A stretch of 40,040 nt of DNA from Bdellovibrionota bacterium (lineage in GTDB: Bacteria > Bdellovibrionota > UBA1018 > CAUJDS01), in assembly GCA_963169695.1 (NCBI GenBank), contig CAUJDS010000014.1, positions 1 to 40,040 of the forward strand. The letters are read 5' to 3'. A model generated the notes under the pieces. It was not told where the DNA came from, made no database searches, and saw only the letters and a program-made list of their open reading frames with translations. Shown in pieces: positions 31,554 through 39,285 of this stretch. Position 1 is the first letter of the stretch, and every line of letters starts with the position of its first letter. The position numbers and the translations under genes were made by a program.

Positions 31554-33197
31554 ATGAAGCGGCCGCAAAAATTCATCTTTGTGACGGGGGGCGTTCTCTC
31601 AAGTATCGGCAAAGGCATCAGCTCCGCCTCTATCGGCATGCTGATGGAAGCGCGCGGACTTACGGTGACGATGATCAAGATGGATCCCTACCTGAACGTG
31701 GATCCAGGCACGATGAGTCCCTTTCAACACGGCGAAGTCTTTGTCTTAGATGATGGTGCCGAGACTGACCTTGACCTTGGGCACTACTCTCGGTTTGTGC
31801 AGTCGGCGACCTTTACACGCAAGAATAGTTTTACGACGGGAAGAATTTACGATTCTGTGATTCGACGCGAGCGCGCCGGCGGATACCTCGGTGAGACGGT
31901 GCAAGTCATTCCCCACGTAACGGACGAAATCAAGGATCACATCCGAGCGGGATCCCAAAATGCTGATCTCGCCATCATCGAAGTCGGCGGAACGGTCGGC
32001 GATATCGAGAGCTTGCCCTTTTTAGAAGCTATTCGGCAATTTGGTCAGGACGTGGGTTCCGAAAATGTTTTGTATGTTCATTTGACATTGGTGCCTTATA
32101 TAGGTGCGGCGGGCGAATTGAAGACTAAGCCTACCCAGCACAGCGTGAAAGACCTGCGCGAAATTGGAATTCAGCCAGACCTTTTGCTTTGTCGTTCGGA
32201 TCGTGCGTTACCCGTCGATGTCAAAAAGAAGATCGGTCTTTTTTGCAATCTCAAGCCGGATCAGGTTTTCAGTGCCAAGGATGTTCAATCCATTTATGAG
32301 CTGCCGTTGTATTTTCATGAAGAAGGCCTGGATGAGAAAATCTCCGAGATTCTTGGAATATGGACAGGCAAGCCAGACCTCAAGTCCTGGAATAAAATGG
32401 TATCTGTGGTCCGCTCGCCGAGTGCGAATGTTTCAATAGGGGTTGTCGGAAAATACACGGATTGGAAAGATACTTACAAGTCCCTGTCGGAGGCTTTGGT
32501 TCACGGTGGGGTCGCCAATAACGCTAAGGTGGAAGTTGAATTTATTGATTCCGAAGCGCTCGAAAAAGGCGATGTTTCGAGCCTGAAGTCCGTGTCGGCG
32601 ATTTTGGTCCCAGGGGGATTTGGCGAGCGGGGAGTGGAAGGGAAGATTCGCGCCATTCAGTACGCGCGAGAGAATCGGATTCCGTTTTTTGGCATCTGCT
32701 TAGGATTGCAGCTTGCGGTGATTGAATTTGCGCGGAATGTCTGCGGCATCAAGCAGGCAAGCTCTGCAGAGTTTACTCCAAATGGAAGCCAGAATGTGGT
32801 GGACCTTATGGAGTCGCAAAAAGCCGTGCGTGATAAGGGCGGCACGATGCGGTTGGGTAGTTACGATTGCGAAATTTTAGAAAGCCACTCCAATCAAAAG
32901 ACCAAGGCTTTTCTGGCTTACGGTTCAAAAGAAATTCAGGAGCGTCATAGGCATCGTTATGAAGTGGTGGACACCTATCGAGCGCGTTTTCAGGAAGCGG
33001 GCTTGATCGTTTCTGGTCGCCACCTGGCTGCGGACAAGAAGACAGACTTAGTAGAAATGATAGAAATCCCAGCGCATCCTTGGTTTTTGGGGTGTCAATT
33101 TCATCCAGAGTTTTTATCGAAACCATTGAGGCCTCATCCGCTGTTTTCTCACTTCATTGGTGCCGCGCTAGAGTTTCAAAGAAAGAAAAAGGCATGA
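31554..33197 (+). CDS. pyrG: CTP synthase
   Basis: The 547-residue two-domain enzyme converts UTP to CTP with ATP and glutamine. The synthetase domain (1-270) starts '[20 protein letters not shown]' and has '[20 protein letters not shown]'-type substrate residues and '[11 protein letters not shown]'. The class I amidotransferase domain (about 295-545) has the nucleophile Cys in '[17 protein letters not shown]' and the His/Glu pair in '[10 protein letters not shown]'. All catalytic parts are present. It lies 23 nt after kdsB, whose product uses CTP, and its TGA overlaps the ATG of kdsA (33194-33197). Confidence 0.98.
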   Translation: MKRPQKFIFVTGGVLSSIGKGISSASIGMLMEARGLTVTMIKMDPYLNVDPGTMSPFQHGEVFVLDDGAETDLDLGHYSRFVQSATFTRKNSFTTGRIYDSVIRRERAGGYLGETVQVIPHVTDEIKDHIRAGSQNADLAIIEVGGTVGDIESLPFLEAIRQFGQDVGSENVLYVHLTLVPYIGAAGELKTKPTQHSVKDLREIGIQPDLLLCRSDRALPVDVKKKIGLFCNLKPDQVFSAKDVQSIYELPLYFHEEGLDEKISEILGIWTGKPDLKSWNKMVSVVRSPSANVSIGVVGKYTDWKDTYKSLSEALVHGGVANNAKVEVEFIDSEALEKGDVSSLKSVSAILVPGGFGERGVEGKIRAIQYARENRIPFFGICLGLQLAVIEFARNVCGIKQASSAEFTPNGSQNVVDLMESQKAVRDKGGTMRLGSYDCEILESHSNQKTKAFLAYGSKEIQERHRHRYEVVDTYRARFQEAGLIVSGRHLAADKKTDLVEMIEIPAHPWFLGCQFHPEFLSKPLRPHPLFSHFIGAALEFQRKKKA

Positions 33198-34054
33198 CGT
33201 CTCCCCTTATTTTGATTGCGGGTCCTTGTGTGATTGAGAGTCGGTCCTTTGCGATCGATGTTGCAAAAGAATTGAAGAGCCAACTCTCTGGCCTTCCGAT
33301 TGAGTTTTATTTCAAGGCCTCTTACGACAAAGCCAATCGGTCCTCTGGCAAAAGTTTTCGAGGACCTGGAATGCTGGAAGGGCTTAAAGTCCTAGGTGAT
33401 ATTCGCGAGAGTTTGAAGGTACCAACGCTTACTGATTTTCACGAAACTGCTGATGCCGAGGCGGTGAGTGAAGTCGTCGACGTCTTGCAGGTTCCGGCTT
33501 TTCTTTGTCGCCAAACGGACCTGGTGCTCAAAGCAGCCGAAGTTTGCCTGAAAATGAATCGCAAGTTGAATATCAAGAAAGGCCAGTTCTTAGCGCCATG
33601 GGATGCCAAGAATATCGTCACTAAAGTTCAGTCGGTTCTTCAAGAGGGATCATCCACGCGAGCCCTGTCGGATTTTCTGTGGATGACCGAACGAGGCGTG
33701 AGCTTTGGCTACAATCGACTAGTGGTGGATATGATTTCGTTTCAGATCCTCAAGGGACTTGGTGCGCGAGCTATTTATGATGCGACTCATTCCATTCAAC
33801 TTCCTGGAGCTGCACCCGGAGGAGAAGCCACGGGTGGAGAAAGAAAATACCTAGAGACGCTTAGTCGTGCGGCCGTTGCAGCAGGAGCAGAAGGCGTGTT
33901 TATGGAAGTGCATCCCGATCCTGCGAGCGCCAAGAGTGACGGCCCCAATGCGTTTCCGCTTCATCGGGTTCGTGGTTTTGTAGAGCAGTTGGTGCGCATT
34001 TATCAATTGGCAGGATCGCTGCCCCCTGTGCTTCAAAGAGAGGACTTGTCGTGA
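33194..34054 (+). CDS. kdsA: 3-deoxy-8-phosphooctulonate synthase (Kdo8P synthase)
   Basis: The 286-residue enzyme condenses arabinose-5-phosphate with phosphoenolpyruvate. Motifs are '[14 protein letters not shown]', '[20 protein letters not shown]', '[12 protein letters not shown]', '[13 protein letters not shown]', '[15 protein letters not shown]' and '[11 protein letters not shown]'. The frame extends back to 33080 inside pyrG, but the ATG at 33194 gives the normal length (284 in E. coli) and an ATGA junction. The Asn in 'KANRSSG' and absence of a Cys in the early 'IAGPCVIES' metal position (the Cys there is the conserved family one) do not by themselves decide metal dependence. It overlaps kdsC by GTGA. 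Confidence 0.97.
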   Translation: MTSPLILIAGPCVIESRSFAIDVAKELKSQLSGLPIEFYFKASYDKANRSSGKSFRGPGMLEGLKVLGDIRESLKVPTLTDFHETADAEAVSEVVDVLQVPAFLCRQTDLVLKAAEVCLKMNRKLNIKKGQFLAPWDAKNIVTKVQSVLQEGSSTRALSDFLWMTERGVSFGYNRLVVDMISFQILKGLGARAIYDATHSIQLPGAAPGGEATGGERKYLETLSRAAVAAGAEGVFMEVHPDPASAKSDGPNAFPLHRVRGFVEQLVRIYQLAGSLPPVLQREDLS

Positions 34055-34581
34055 ATAGCAATTGGATCGAAACTTTCCGTAAGAAGTTGGAAGGCATTCG
34101 TTGTTTGGCTTTGGATGTCGATGGCATCTTGACGGACTCTCGTGTTTTTTGGATTCAAAATCAGGGTTGGACGCGGCAATTCAGTGTGCGCGACGGTTAT
34201 GGGATGGCTCAGTTGAAAGCCGTTGGTATTGAGTTGGCGGTCATCAGTGCTAGCAATAATCCGGACCTCCTCGAACGGATTCAAATGCTCGGGATCAAGC
34301 ACGCTTACCTTGGCTCGACGGATAAATTAGCAGGTTATGAAAAATTATTGCGCGAACTCAATCTCAAAGATGAACAGATGGCCTTTATGGGAGATGATGT
34401 TTTTGATCTCCCTGTGCTGAAGCGGGTAGGATTTTCAGCTTCCGTGCCGGATGCGTTGGATTCAGTAAAAAGACAAGTCCACTACATCTCGAATTTTACG
34501 GGTGGAATGGGCGCAGTTCGTGAAGTGGCCGATGGAATTCGTTTTGCGCAAGGCCATTTCTTGGAAGGTGAGAGGTTATGA
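34051..34581 (+). CDS. kdsC: Kdo8P phosphatase (HAD family, KdsC)
   Basis: The 176-residue HAD-superfamily phosphatase removes the 8-phosphate to give Kdo. Motif I is 'LALDVDGILTDSR' (about 20-32), motif II lies in 'LAVISASNNPDLL', and the C-terminal 'MAFMGDDVFDLPVLKRVGFS' holds the Mg-binding acids. It lacks a cap domain, as in tetrameric KdsC. The GTG start at 34051 overlaps the kdsA stop (GTGA), and its own TGA overlaps the ATG of the next gene (34578-34581), so translation is chained across three genes. Confidence 0.95.
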   Translation: MNSNWIETFRKKLEGIRCLALDVDGILTDSRVFWIQNQGWTRQFSVRDGYGMAQLKAVGIELAVISASNNPDLLERIQMLGIKHAYLGSTDKLAGYEKLLRELNLKDEQMAFMGDDVFDLPVLKRVGFSASVPDALDSVKRQVHYISNFTGGMGAVREVADGIRFAQGHFLEGERL

Positions 34582-35777
34582 GCGAAAAGAAATTTAATTT
34601 ATTCAATCCCTCAGAAGAACATCAGATGCTGCGTGAGACAGTGTCCGCATTTGTGGCCAAAGAAGTTGAGCCCCAAGCGCTTGAGAATGATCGCAAAGAG
34701 AGATTCAACCTTCCCCTCTTCCGAAAGTGCGGTGACTTAGGTCTGTTAGGAATCACCGTTCCGCAGCAGTATGGCGGCTCTGGGATGGACGTGGTGGCTT
34801 CGGTCATTGTGCACGAAGAGTTGGCGGCTTCGGATCCAGGGTTTACTTTGGCCTATCTTGCACATTCGATTCTCTGTACCAATAACCTCGCCGTAAACGC
34901 TGGCGAGTCTTTGAAGTCCAAGTACCTTCCGAAGCTCTGTAGTGGGGAGTGGGTCGGTGGAATGGCTATGTCGGAACCAGCAGTAGGAACTGATGTCCTG
35001 GGCATGCAGACGGTTGCGGAAAAAAAGGGTACCTCGTACTTTCTAAAAGGTAGGAAGATGTGGATTACCAACGGCACCATCGACGACGAGGGTACGCCGG
35101 GAGATTGCATTTTGACTTATGCTAAGACCGGAATAAAGAACGGTCGACCCATGCTTTCAACTTTTGTTGTGGATCCAACGCATAAGGGTTTCAGTGTCGG
35201 TCAGAAGATTCGAGACAAGACAGGGATGCGTGCTTCGTGCACGGCTGAGTTGGTCTATGACAATTGCGAGATCCCCGAAGCCAATCGCGTAGGTGAGGAG
35301 GGAGAATCCCTGGTCCATATGATGCGCAATTTGGAGCTTGAGCGTGTCACCTTAGCTGCCATGAGCATGGGAATTGCCCGAAGGGCACTTCAGATTATGG
35401 TTCGTTATGCCAATGAGCGTTCAGCATTTGGAAAATCCCTTTCTGCTTTTGGTCAGATACAGAAGTACCTGGCAGAAAGTTATGCCGAGTGGAAAGCCGC
35501 TCGCACCTTCCTCTATGATGTTGCGGGGCGTATGCGGTTGGATCAGGCAGGAAATCGGGTCGAGTCCGATGGCGTGAAGCTCTTTGCCGCCCGAGTAGGG
35601 AAGGATATTTCGGATCGTGCCATGCAAGTCTTAGGTGGATATGGCTACGTTGGAGAGTATGTGGTCGAAAGGCTTTGGCGGGATGCTAAGTTGATTGAAA
35701 TTGGCGGTGGGACGCTTGAAGCCCATCAGAAGAATATTTCAGCCGATTTGTCTCGAAATAGTCAATTGATTCAATAG
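34578..35777 (+). CDS. acyl-CoA dehydrogenase, isovaleryl-CoA-type active site
   Basis: The 399-residue FAD enzyme has the usual three parts: N-terminal helices, a middle beta domain ('GMAMSEPAVGTDVLGMQT', 'KGRKMWITNGTI') and C-terminal helices ('YANERSAFGKSLSAFGQIQ', 'QVLGGYGYVGEYVVERLWRD'). At the C-terminal position where most ACADs have the catalytic Glu (E-G-T) this protein has G-G-T ('LIEIGGGTLEAHQ'). A glutamate sits instead in 'LELERVTLAAM', as in isovaleryl-CoA dehydrogenase, where the helix-G Glu is the base. It is therefore likely active on short branched acyl-CoAs. It starts on the kdsC stop, an odd partner for a Kdo operon. Confidence 0.9.
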   Translation: MSEKKFNLFNPSEEHQMLRETVSAFVAKEVEPQALENDRKERFNLPLFRKCGDLGLLGITVPQQYGGSGMDVVASVIVHEELAASDPGFTLAYLAHSILCTNNLAVNAGESLKSKYLPKLCSGEWVGGMAMSEPAVGTDVLGMQTVAEKKGTSYFLKGRKMWITNGTIDDEGTPGDCILTYAKTGIKNGRPMLSTFVVDPTHKGFSVGQKIRDKTGMRASCTAELVYDNCEIPEANRVGEEGESLVHMMRNLELERVTLAAMSMGIARRALQIMVRYANERSAFGKSLSAFGQIQKYLAESYAEWKAARTFLYDVAGRMRLDQAGNRVESDGVKLFAARVGKDISDRAMQVLGGYGYVGEYVVERLWRDAKLIEIGGGTLEAHQKNISADLSRNSQLIQ

Positions 35778-35787
35778 GATAGAATCC

Positions 35788-35817
35788 TTCAATCTCACCC
35801 GTATTCCGTGTTATAGG
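35788..35817 (+). promoter_or_regulatory. candidate promoter of the cysteine desulfurase operon
   Basis: An extended -10 (TG-T-TATAGG, hexamer 35812-35817) lies 18 bp after a weak -35 TTCAAT (35788-35793). AGGAAA, overlapping the -10 box, could alternatively be the Shine-Dalgarno of the ATG at 35826 if transcription starts further upstream. Confidence 0.3.
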
Positions 35818-35825
35818 AAACCTCT

Positions 35826-37052
35826 ATGGCGATGAATCCTATCTACCTTGATAACCATTCGACAACACCGGTGGACCCTTGGGTGTTGGAACAAATGCTC
35901 CCCTACTTTTCCGGTCATTTTGGCAATCCATCGAGTAGCAATCACAGCTTCGGATGGCAGGCTCAGTCTGCAGTAGATAAGGCGCGCGACCAAGTGGCGT
36001 CTTTGATTGGAGCAACATCTCGAGAAATTACTTTTACCTCTGGTGCGACGGAGAGTAACAACCTTGCCATTCAGGGTGCGGCGGCAGCCTTTCCGGAGAA
36101 GCGTCACTTTGTCACTGTGGTGACCGAACATCCGTCAGTCTTAGATTCCGCGCGAGCCTTGGAAGCGCAAGGCTATCGAGTGACCTATTTGCCCGTCGAT
36201 TCTATAGGGCGAGTATCTGTTGAAGATTTAGAGAAGTCCTTGGAAGAGGATACTTTTTTGGTATCCGTTATGTTGGCAAATAACGAGATGGGTACTATTC
36301 AAGACCTCGCATCCATCTCCAAGGTTTGTCGAGCAAAAGGAGTTTGGCTTCATACCGATGCTGTTCAAGGTGTCGGAAAAATCGAAGTCAAAGTCAATGA
36401 CCTACAGGTCGACCTGCTTTCGTTGAGCAGTCATAAATTCTATGGTCCTAAGGGTGTCGGTGCGCTTTATGCCCGCCGCAAGGATCCACGAGTCGACCTT
36501 CGCCCCATTCTTTTTGGTGGTGGACAAGAGCGAAGCATCAGGCCAGGGACGCTCAATGTTCCTGGAATTGTTGGACTTGGCGCTGCTTGCGAGTCCGCCG
36601 AGAAGCACCTGGTGGAAGAAGGGATTCGGCTAAAAGAGCTGAGAGAGAGGATTCTTTCTACACTTCGTACGCGTGATCCACGCTTGCAGCTCAATGGCGA
36701 TCCAGTCAATCGCTTGCCTGGAAGTTTGAGCCTTACTTTTTCGGATCTAACCTCAGAGTTTCTGATTGCTGGTCTCAAAACTGTGGCGTTCTCTGCTACT
36801 TCCGCTTGCAGCACAGAAAAAGCAGGTGGATCCCATGTCCTGAAGGCATTGGGCCTCTCGCCTCATCAAATCAAGTGTACGATTCGAATAGGACTAGGCA
36901 GATTTAATACGGAATCAGAAGTCGGCTATTTTCTCGATCAAATGGTATCGTTGATGGAGAGTCATATTAGTGCCAATGGAATGGGCCTATTTTTAGACCC
37001 TGAATTAAGAAAAACATGGAGGATTCAAGACGATGCTTACGGTTACGAGTAA
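35826..37052 (+). CDS. cysteine desulfurase (IscS/NifS family)
   Basis: The 408-residue PLP enzyme takes sulfur from cysteine for Fe-S clusters. Motifs are 'IYLDNHSTTPVDPWVLEQML' at the start, 'TSGATESNNLAIQG', 'HTDAVQGVGKI' with the PLP-binding D178, the Schiff-base Lys204 in 'SLSSHKFYGPKGVGALY', and the persulfide Cys328 in 'FSATSACSTEKAGGSHVL'. Starts at 35826 and 35832 are both possible. Its end overlaps the A-type carrier gene by 20 nt. The short loop around Cys328 fits the IscS group. No IscU scaffold follows. Confidence 0.95.
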   Translation: MAMNPIYLDNHSTTPVDPWVLEQMLPYFSGHFGNPSSSNHSFGWQAQSAVDKARDQVASLIGATSREITFTSGATESNNLAIQGAAAAFPEKRHFVTVVTEHPSVLDSARALEAQGYRVTYLPVDSIGRVSVEDLEKSLEEDTFLVSVMLANNEMGTIQDLASISKVCRAKGVWLHTDAVQGVGKIEVKVNDLQVDLLSLSSHKFYGPKGVGALYARRKDPRVDLRPILFGGGQERSIRPGTLNVPGIVGLGAACESAEKHLVEEGIRLKELRERILSTLRTRDPRLQLNGDPVNRLPGSLSLTFSDLTSEFLIAGLKTVAFSATSACSTEKAGGSHVLKALGLSPHQIKCTIRIGLGRFNTESEVGYFLDQMVSLMESHISANGMGLFLDPELRKTWRIQDDAYGYE

Positions 37053-37362
37053 AGCGCTAGTCGAAATCAAAAGGTTATCGGAAAACGAAAAGGATCCAGC
37101 CCAAACGGCGTTGAGAGTCATGGTAGTGGGAGGCGGATGCTCCGGGCTTAGCTATAAGTTGGGGTTTGATAACCAGCCGGCTACCGATAAAGACAGGATT
37201 ATCGAAATGGAAGGCGTCAAAATTCTTGTCGACTCCAAATCCTACTTGTTTTTGGACGCGACCGAGTTGGATTTTACGGATGGACTAAACGGCAAGGGTT
37301 TTGTATTCAATAATGCAAAAGCTAAAAGAACCTGTGGTTGCGGAAACAGCTTTTCCGCTTAA
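37033..37362 (+). CDS. A-type iron-sulfur carrier (IscA/ErpA/HesB family)
   Basis: The 109-residue protein carries Fe-S clusters to client apoproteins. The three ligand cysteines are C36 in 'VVGGGCSGLSYKL' and C101 and C103 in 'RTCGCGNSFSA'. 'GVKILVDSKSYLFLDATELD' is the family's typical middle segment. It starts 20 nt inside the cysteine desulfurase gene, so the two are translationally coupled. Which A-type subgroup (IscA, ErpA or SufA) cannot be decided by eye. Confidence 0.95.
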   Translation: MLTVTSKALVEIKRLSENEKDPAQTALRVMVVGGGCSGLSYKLGFDNQPATDKDRIIEMEGVKILVDSKSYLFLDATELDFTDGLNGKGFVFNNAKAKRTCGCGNSFSA

Positions 37363-37374
37363 GGAAGTGTTGCA

Positions 37375-37671
37375 GTGCCAAAAGTTACTTTTCTCCCGTT
37401 GAATAAGACCGTTGATGCTCCCAAAGGCGAAACCATCCTCGAAGTCGCCTTAAGCAATGACATTCCTTTGCAGCATGCGTGCGGTGGATTTTGCTCCTGC
37501 ACCACTTGCCATGTTTTCGTCAAATCCGATCCTAGCCAATTGTCTAAGATGGATGAAGACGAGCTAGATCGCCTCGAGTCGGTAGGAAAACTTACCGAGA
37601 ATGCACGATTGGGTTGCCAGACTAAGGTTATGGGCGACGTCACGGTCGAAATTGTCAATTTAGACGAGTAA
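37375..37671 (+). CDS. fdx: 2Fe-2S ferredoxin (Isc Fdx type)
   Basis: The 98-residue adrenodoxin-type ferredoxin has ligands C36, C42, C45 and C81 (pattern C-x5-C-x2-C-x35-C in 'HACGGFCSCTTCHV' and 'RLGCQTKV'), plus an extra C40. Such ferredoxins supply electrons for cluster assembly, matching the upstream desulfurase and A-type carrier. Start is GTG at 37375 with AAGGAAG about 8 nt upstream. A TTG-start dehydratase-like gene follows after 3 nt. Confidence 0.93.
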   Translation: MPKVTFLPLNKTVDAPKGETILEVALSNDIPLQHACGGFCSCTTCHVFVKSDPSQLSKMDEDELDRLESVGKLTENARLGCQTKVMGDVTVEIVNLDE

Positions 37672-37674
37672 CTA

Positions 37675-38076
37675 TTGAACACTGAGAACTGGCTAGGAAT
37701 TGCATCCGAAACTTTTATTGAGTCGGTGGGCCAAGCTTCCGTTGATCGATTCAGGTCAGTGCCAGGATTTGACGGCATGGGTGTGCATTCAACCTACCTT
37801 ACGCGTTGCCGCAAAGGCGAGTTTCAGATTTTCGACCGAATGGGTATTACCCTTTCTCAAGTGCTTCATGCAGAACAGACTTACCACCTACTCAGTCCCT
37901 TTCAGGTAGGGGATGAATTGCATTATATTTCACGCATCTCTGATGTGAAAGAAAAGCGTAGCTCCAATGGCAGGATGATTTTTGTATTGGTTCATACGGA
38001 TTTTCATTCCCAACAACTCGACAAGGTAGTTGCAACTGCAGATTCTAAATTAGTCATTAGGGAAGGTCTCCAATGA
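37675..38076 (+). CDS. MaoC/FAS1-like hot-dog dehydratase subunit (N-terminal type)
   Basis: The 133-residue protein looks like the FAS1-type N-terminal dehydratase half: 'LSQVLHAEQTYHLLSPFQVG' then 'DELHYISRISDVKEKRSSNG' is the typical binding strand and linker ('...EQ.....P...GD.L......V......G'). It lacks the D-x-x-x-x-H hydratase motif, which its neighbour has. In HadAB-type pairs the first subunit is likewise catalytically silent and completes the fold. Start is TTG at 37675, 3 nt after the ferredoxin stop, and it ends in an ATGA overlap with the next gene. Confidence 0.75.
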   Translation: MNTENWLGIASETFIESVGQASVDRFRSVPGFDGMGVHSTYLTRCRKGEFQIFDRMGITLSQVLHAEQTYHLLSPFQVGDELHYISRISDVKEKRSSNGRMIFVLVHTDFHSQQLDKVVATADSKLVIREGLQ

Positions 38077-38456
38077 GCTTAAGTCTTGGGCCATATGAAA
38101 TTACTCAAGACCTGCTCAAGCAGTTTGCTGATGCCTCGGGCGATTACAATCCTATCCATCTCAATGAAGCTGAAGCCAAACGTATGGGCCTCGCAGGAGT
38201 CATTGCCCACGGTATGTTAATTGCGAGTTGGGCTGCTACTGGTTTTGAAAAGGTAGCCAAATCCCAGGGTGTTGAGTGGAAGCTGAAGGAAGAGTATTTT
38301 CGTTTTCGTGCAATGACTTTCATAGGAGAGAAGATTCGGGTCGAAGTGGACTCTGAATTAAAAGAAGGTCAGCTCAAGGTACAAGCACGGTGTTTCAATG
38401 AAGCGGGAGAGCTTAAAACTCAAGGGTCCGCGATTTTTGTTCGCGAGCAGGCTTAG
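38073..38456 (+). CDS. MaoC-family dehydratase/hydratase subunit (catalytic type)
   Basis: The 127-residue hot-dog protein has the hydratase-2 signature 'FADASGDYNPIHLNEAEAKR' plus 'GLAGVIAHGMLIAS', with catalytic Asp and His (D-Y-N-P-I-H). The closest logic is the R-specific hydroxyacyl-ACP/CoA dehydratase HadB paired with HadA. The two genes overlap by ATGA (38073-38076). It is the last gene of the Fe-S/dehydratase operon. Its 3' end overlaps the convergent DUF429 gene by 44 nt. The acyl substrate is not known. Confidence 0.85.
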   Translation: MSLSLGPYEITQDLLKQFADASGDYNPIHLNEAEAKRMGLAGVIAHGMLIASWAATGFEKVAKSQGVEWKLKEEYFRFRAMTFIGEKIRVEVDSELKEGQLKVQARCFNEAGELKTQGSAIFVREQA

Positions 38457-39285
38457 TTAGCTTGGGGTATTGGATCCATGTCGCGTCCTTTGGCCAATCC
38501 TTCGGACGAAGTCCACATTCTTTTTGATAGGCCAAAAGAGCCGTGTAAGCGCATAAAAATGAGTGAAACGCACTGAGGCTCTTCGCCAGGGTTTCGGCAT
38601 CTTTGTCGTAGAAGAAGACCCCGCGCCTATCAGAAAGCACCTGCAGGATCTCACGCCTATAGAAGGTTCCTCGCTCCAAATTGCGATAGCTCGAAAAGAG
38701 TCGCATAGGCAATTGCATCTCATGAGACAGGATACTAAGGGTCAGCTTGGGTGAGCACTCGACAAGGTCTAACTTGGTATGGCGCTGAATGAAGTGCATC
38801 CGTGCACTCAGTGGTGCTCGAGTCCCTCCAAGGGTCTCGTCCACATCAAAGTGATAACGCTTGTCCAGCAAAGGAAAGAGTCCTCGCTTTATCCAGAGTT
38901 CTACGGGCCTTTGAGTATAGGGAGTCAAAGATCCTGGCCCCTTTTTTTGGAGCTGTCTCATCCAGCGGACACTTGCTACCGTGCATTTCTCGGGCAAAGG
39001 ACATTGCTTGCGTGTGCAAGTAATACAAGGCGGAAGCCCAAGTGCTGCATTGACCCCCATGGACTGGGCATTCAGTTCATTGTTCTCTATTTCGCGCAAA
39101 AGCGTTCGGTCAGAACTCTGCTTCCCTTCGCTTCCAATTTTTTCAATGATACGCATCAGGAATATTTTATTTTCTGAAGGAAAATACTCGAGTGCAGTCA
39201 GCGTAGTCTTTTCGTTACGCGCACCGGCTAGATCCAGTCCCAAGAACCGGAGAGGTTTTTTGATTTGCGAGAGAGCTTTTTTCAC
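38413..39285 (-). CDS. DUF429-domain protein (predicted RNase H-like nuclease fold)
   Basis: The 290-residue protein has 'PLRFLGLDLAGARNEKTTLT' near the N-terminus (an Asp in a first-strand G-x-D-x-x-G pattern), a Cys-rich stretch 'LPPCITCTRKQCPLPEKC' (C-x2-C-x4-C-x5-C) and the C-terminal 'FHSFLCAYTALLAYQKECG', which matches the D/H-x-F-x-C-A-x-T-A block of DUF429. DUF429 proteins are predicted nucleases of RNase H fold; function is unknown. The frame continues back to 39402, but the GTG at 39285 forms a GTGA overlap with the GHMP kinase stop (39282-39284), which is preferred. The four-cysteine stretch could bind zinc or a cluster. Confidence 0.7.
   Translation of the reverse strand: MKKALSQIKKPLRFLGLDLAGARNEKTTLTALEYFPSENKIFLMRIIEKIGSEGKQSSDRTLLREIENNELNAQSMGVNAALGLPPCITCTRKQCPLPEKCTVASVRWMRQLQKKGPGSLTPYTQRPVELWIKRGLFPLLDKRYHFDVDETLGGTRAPLSARMHFIQRHTKLDLVECSPKLTLSILSHEMQLPMRLFSSYRNLERGTFYRREILQVLSDRRGVFFYDKDAETLAKSLSAFHSFLCAYTALLAYQKECGLRPKDWPKDATWIQYPKLTKPAREQKSRTLEF

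Noticed and set aside
33194-34054. Metal-dependent versus metal-independent KdsA class
   Set aside because: The deciding residue could not be assigned safely without an alignment.
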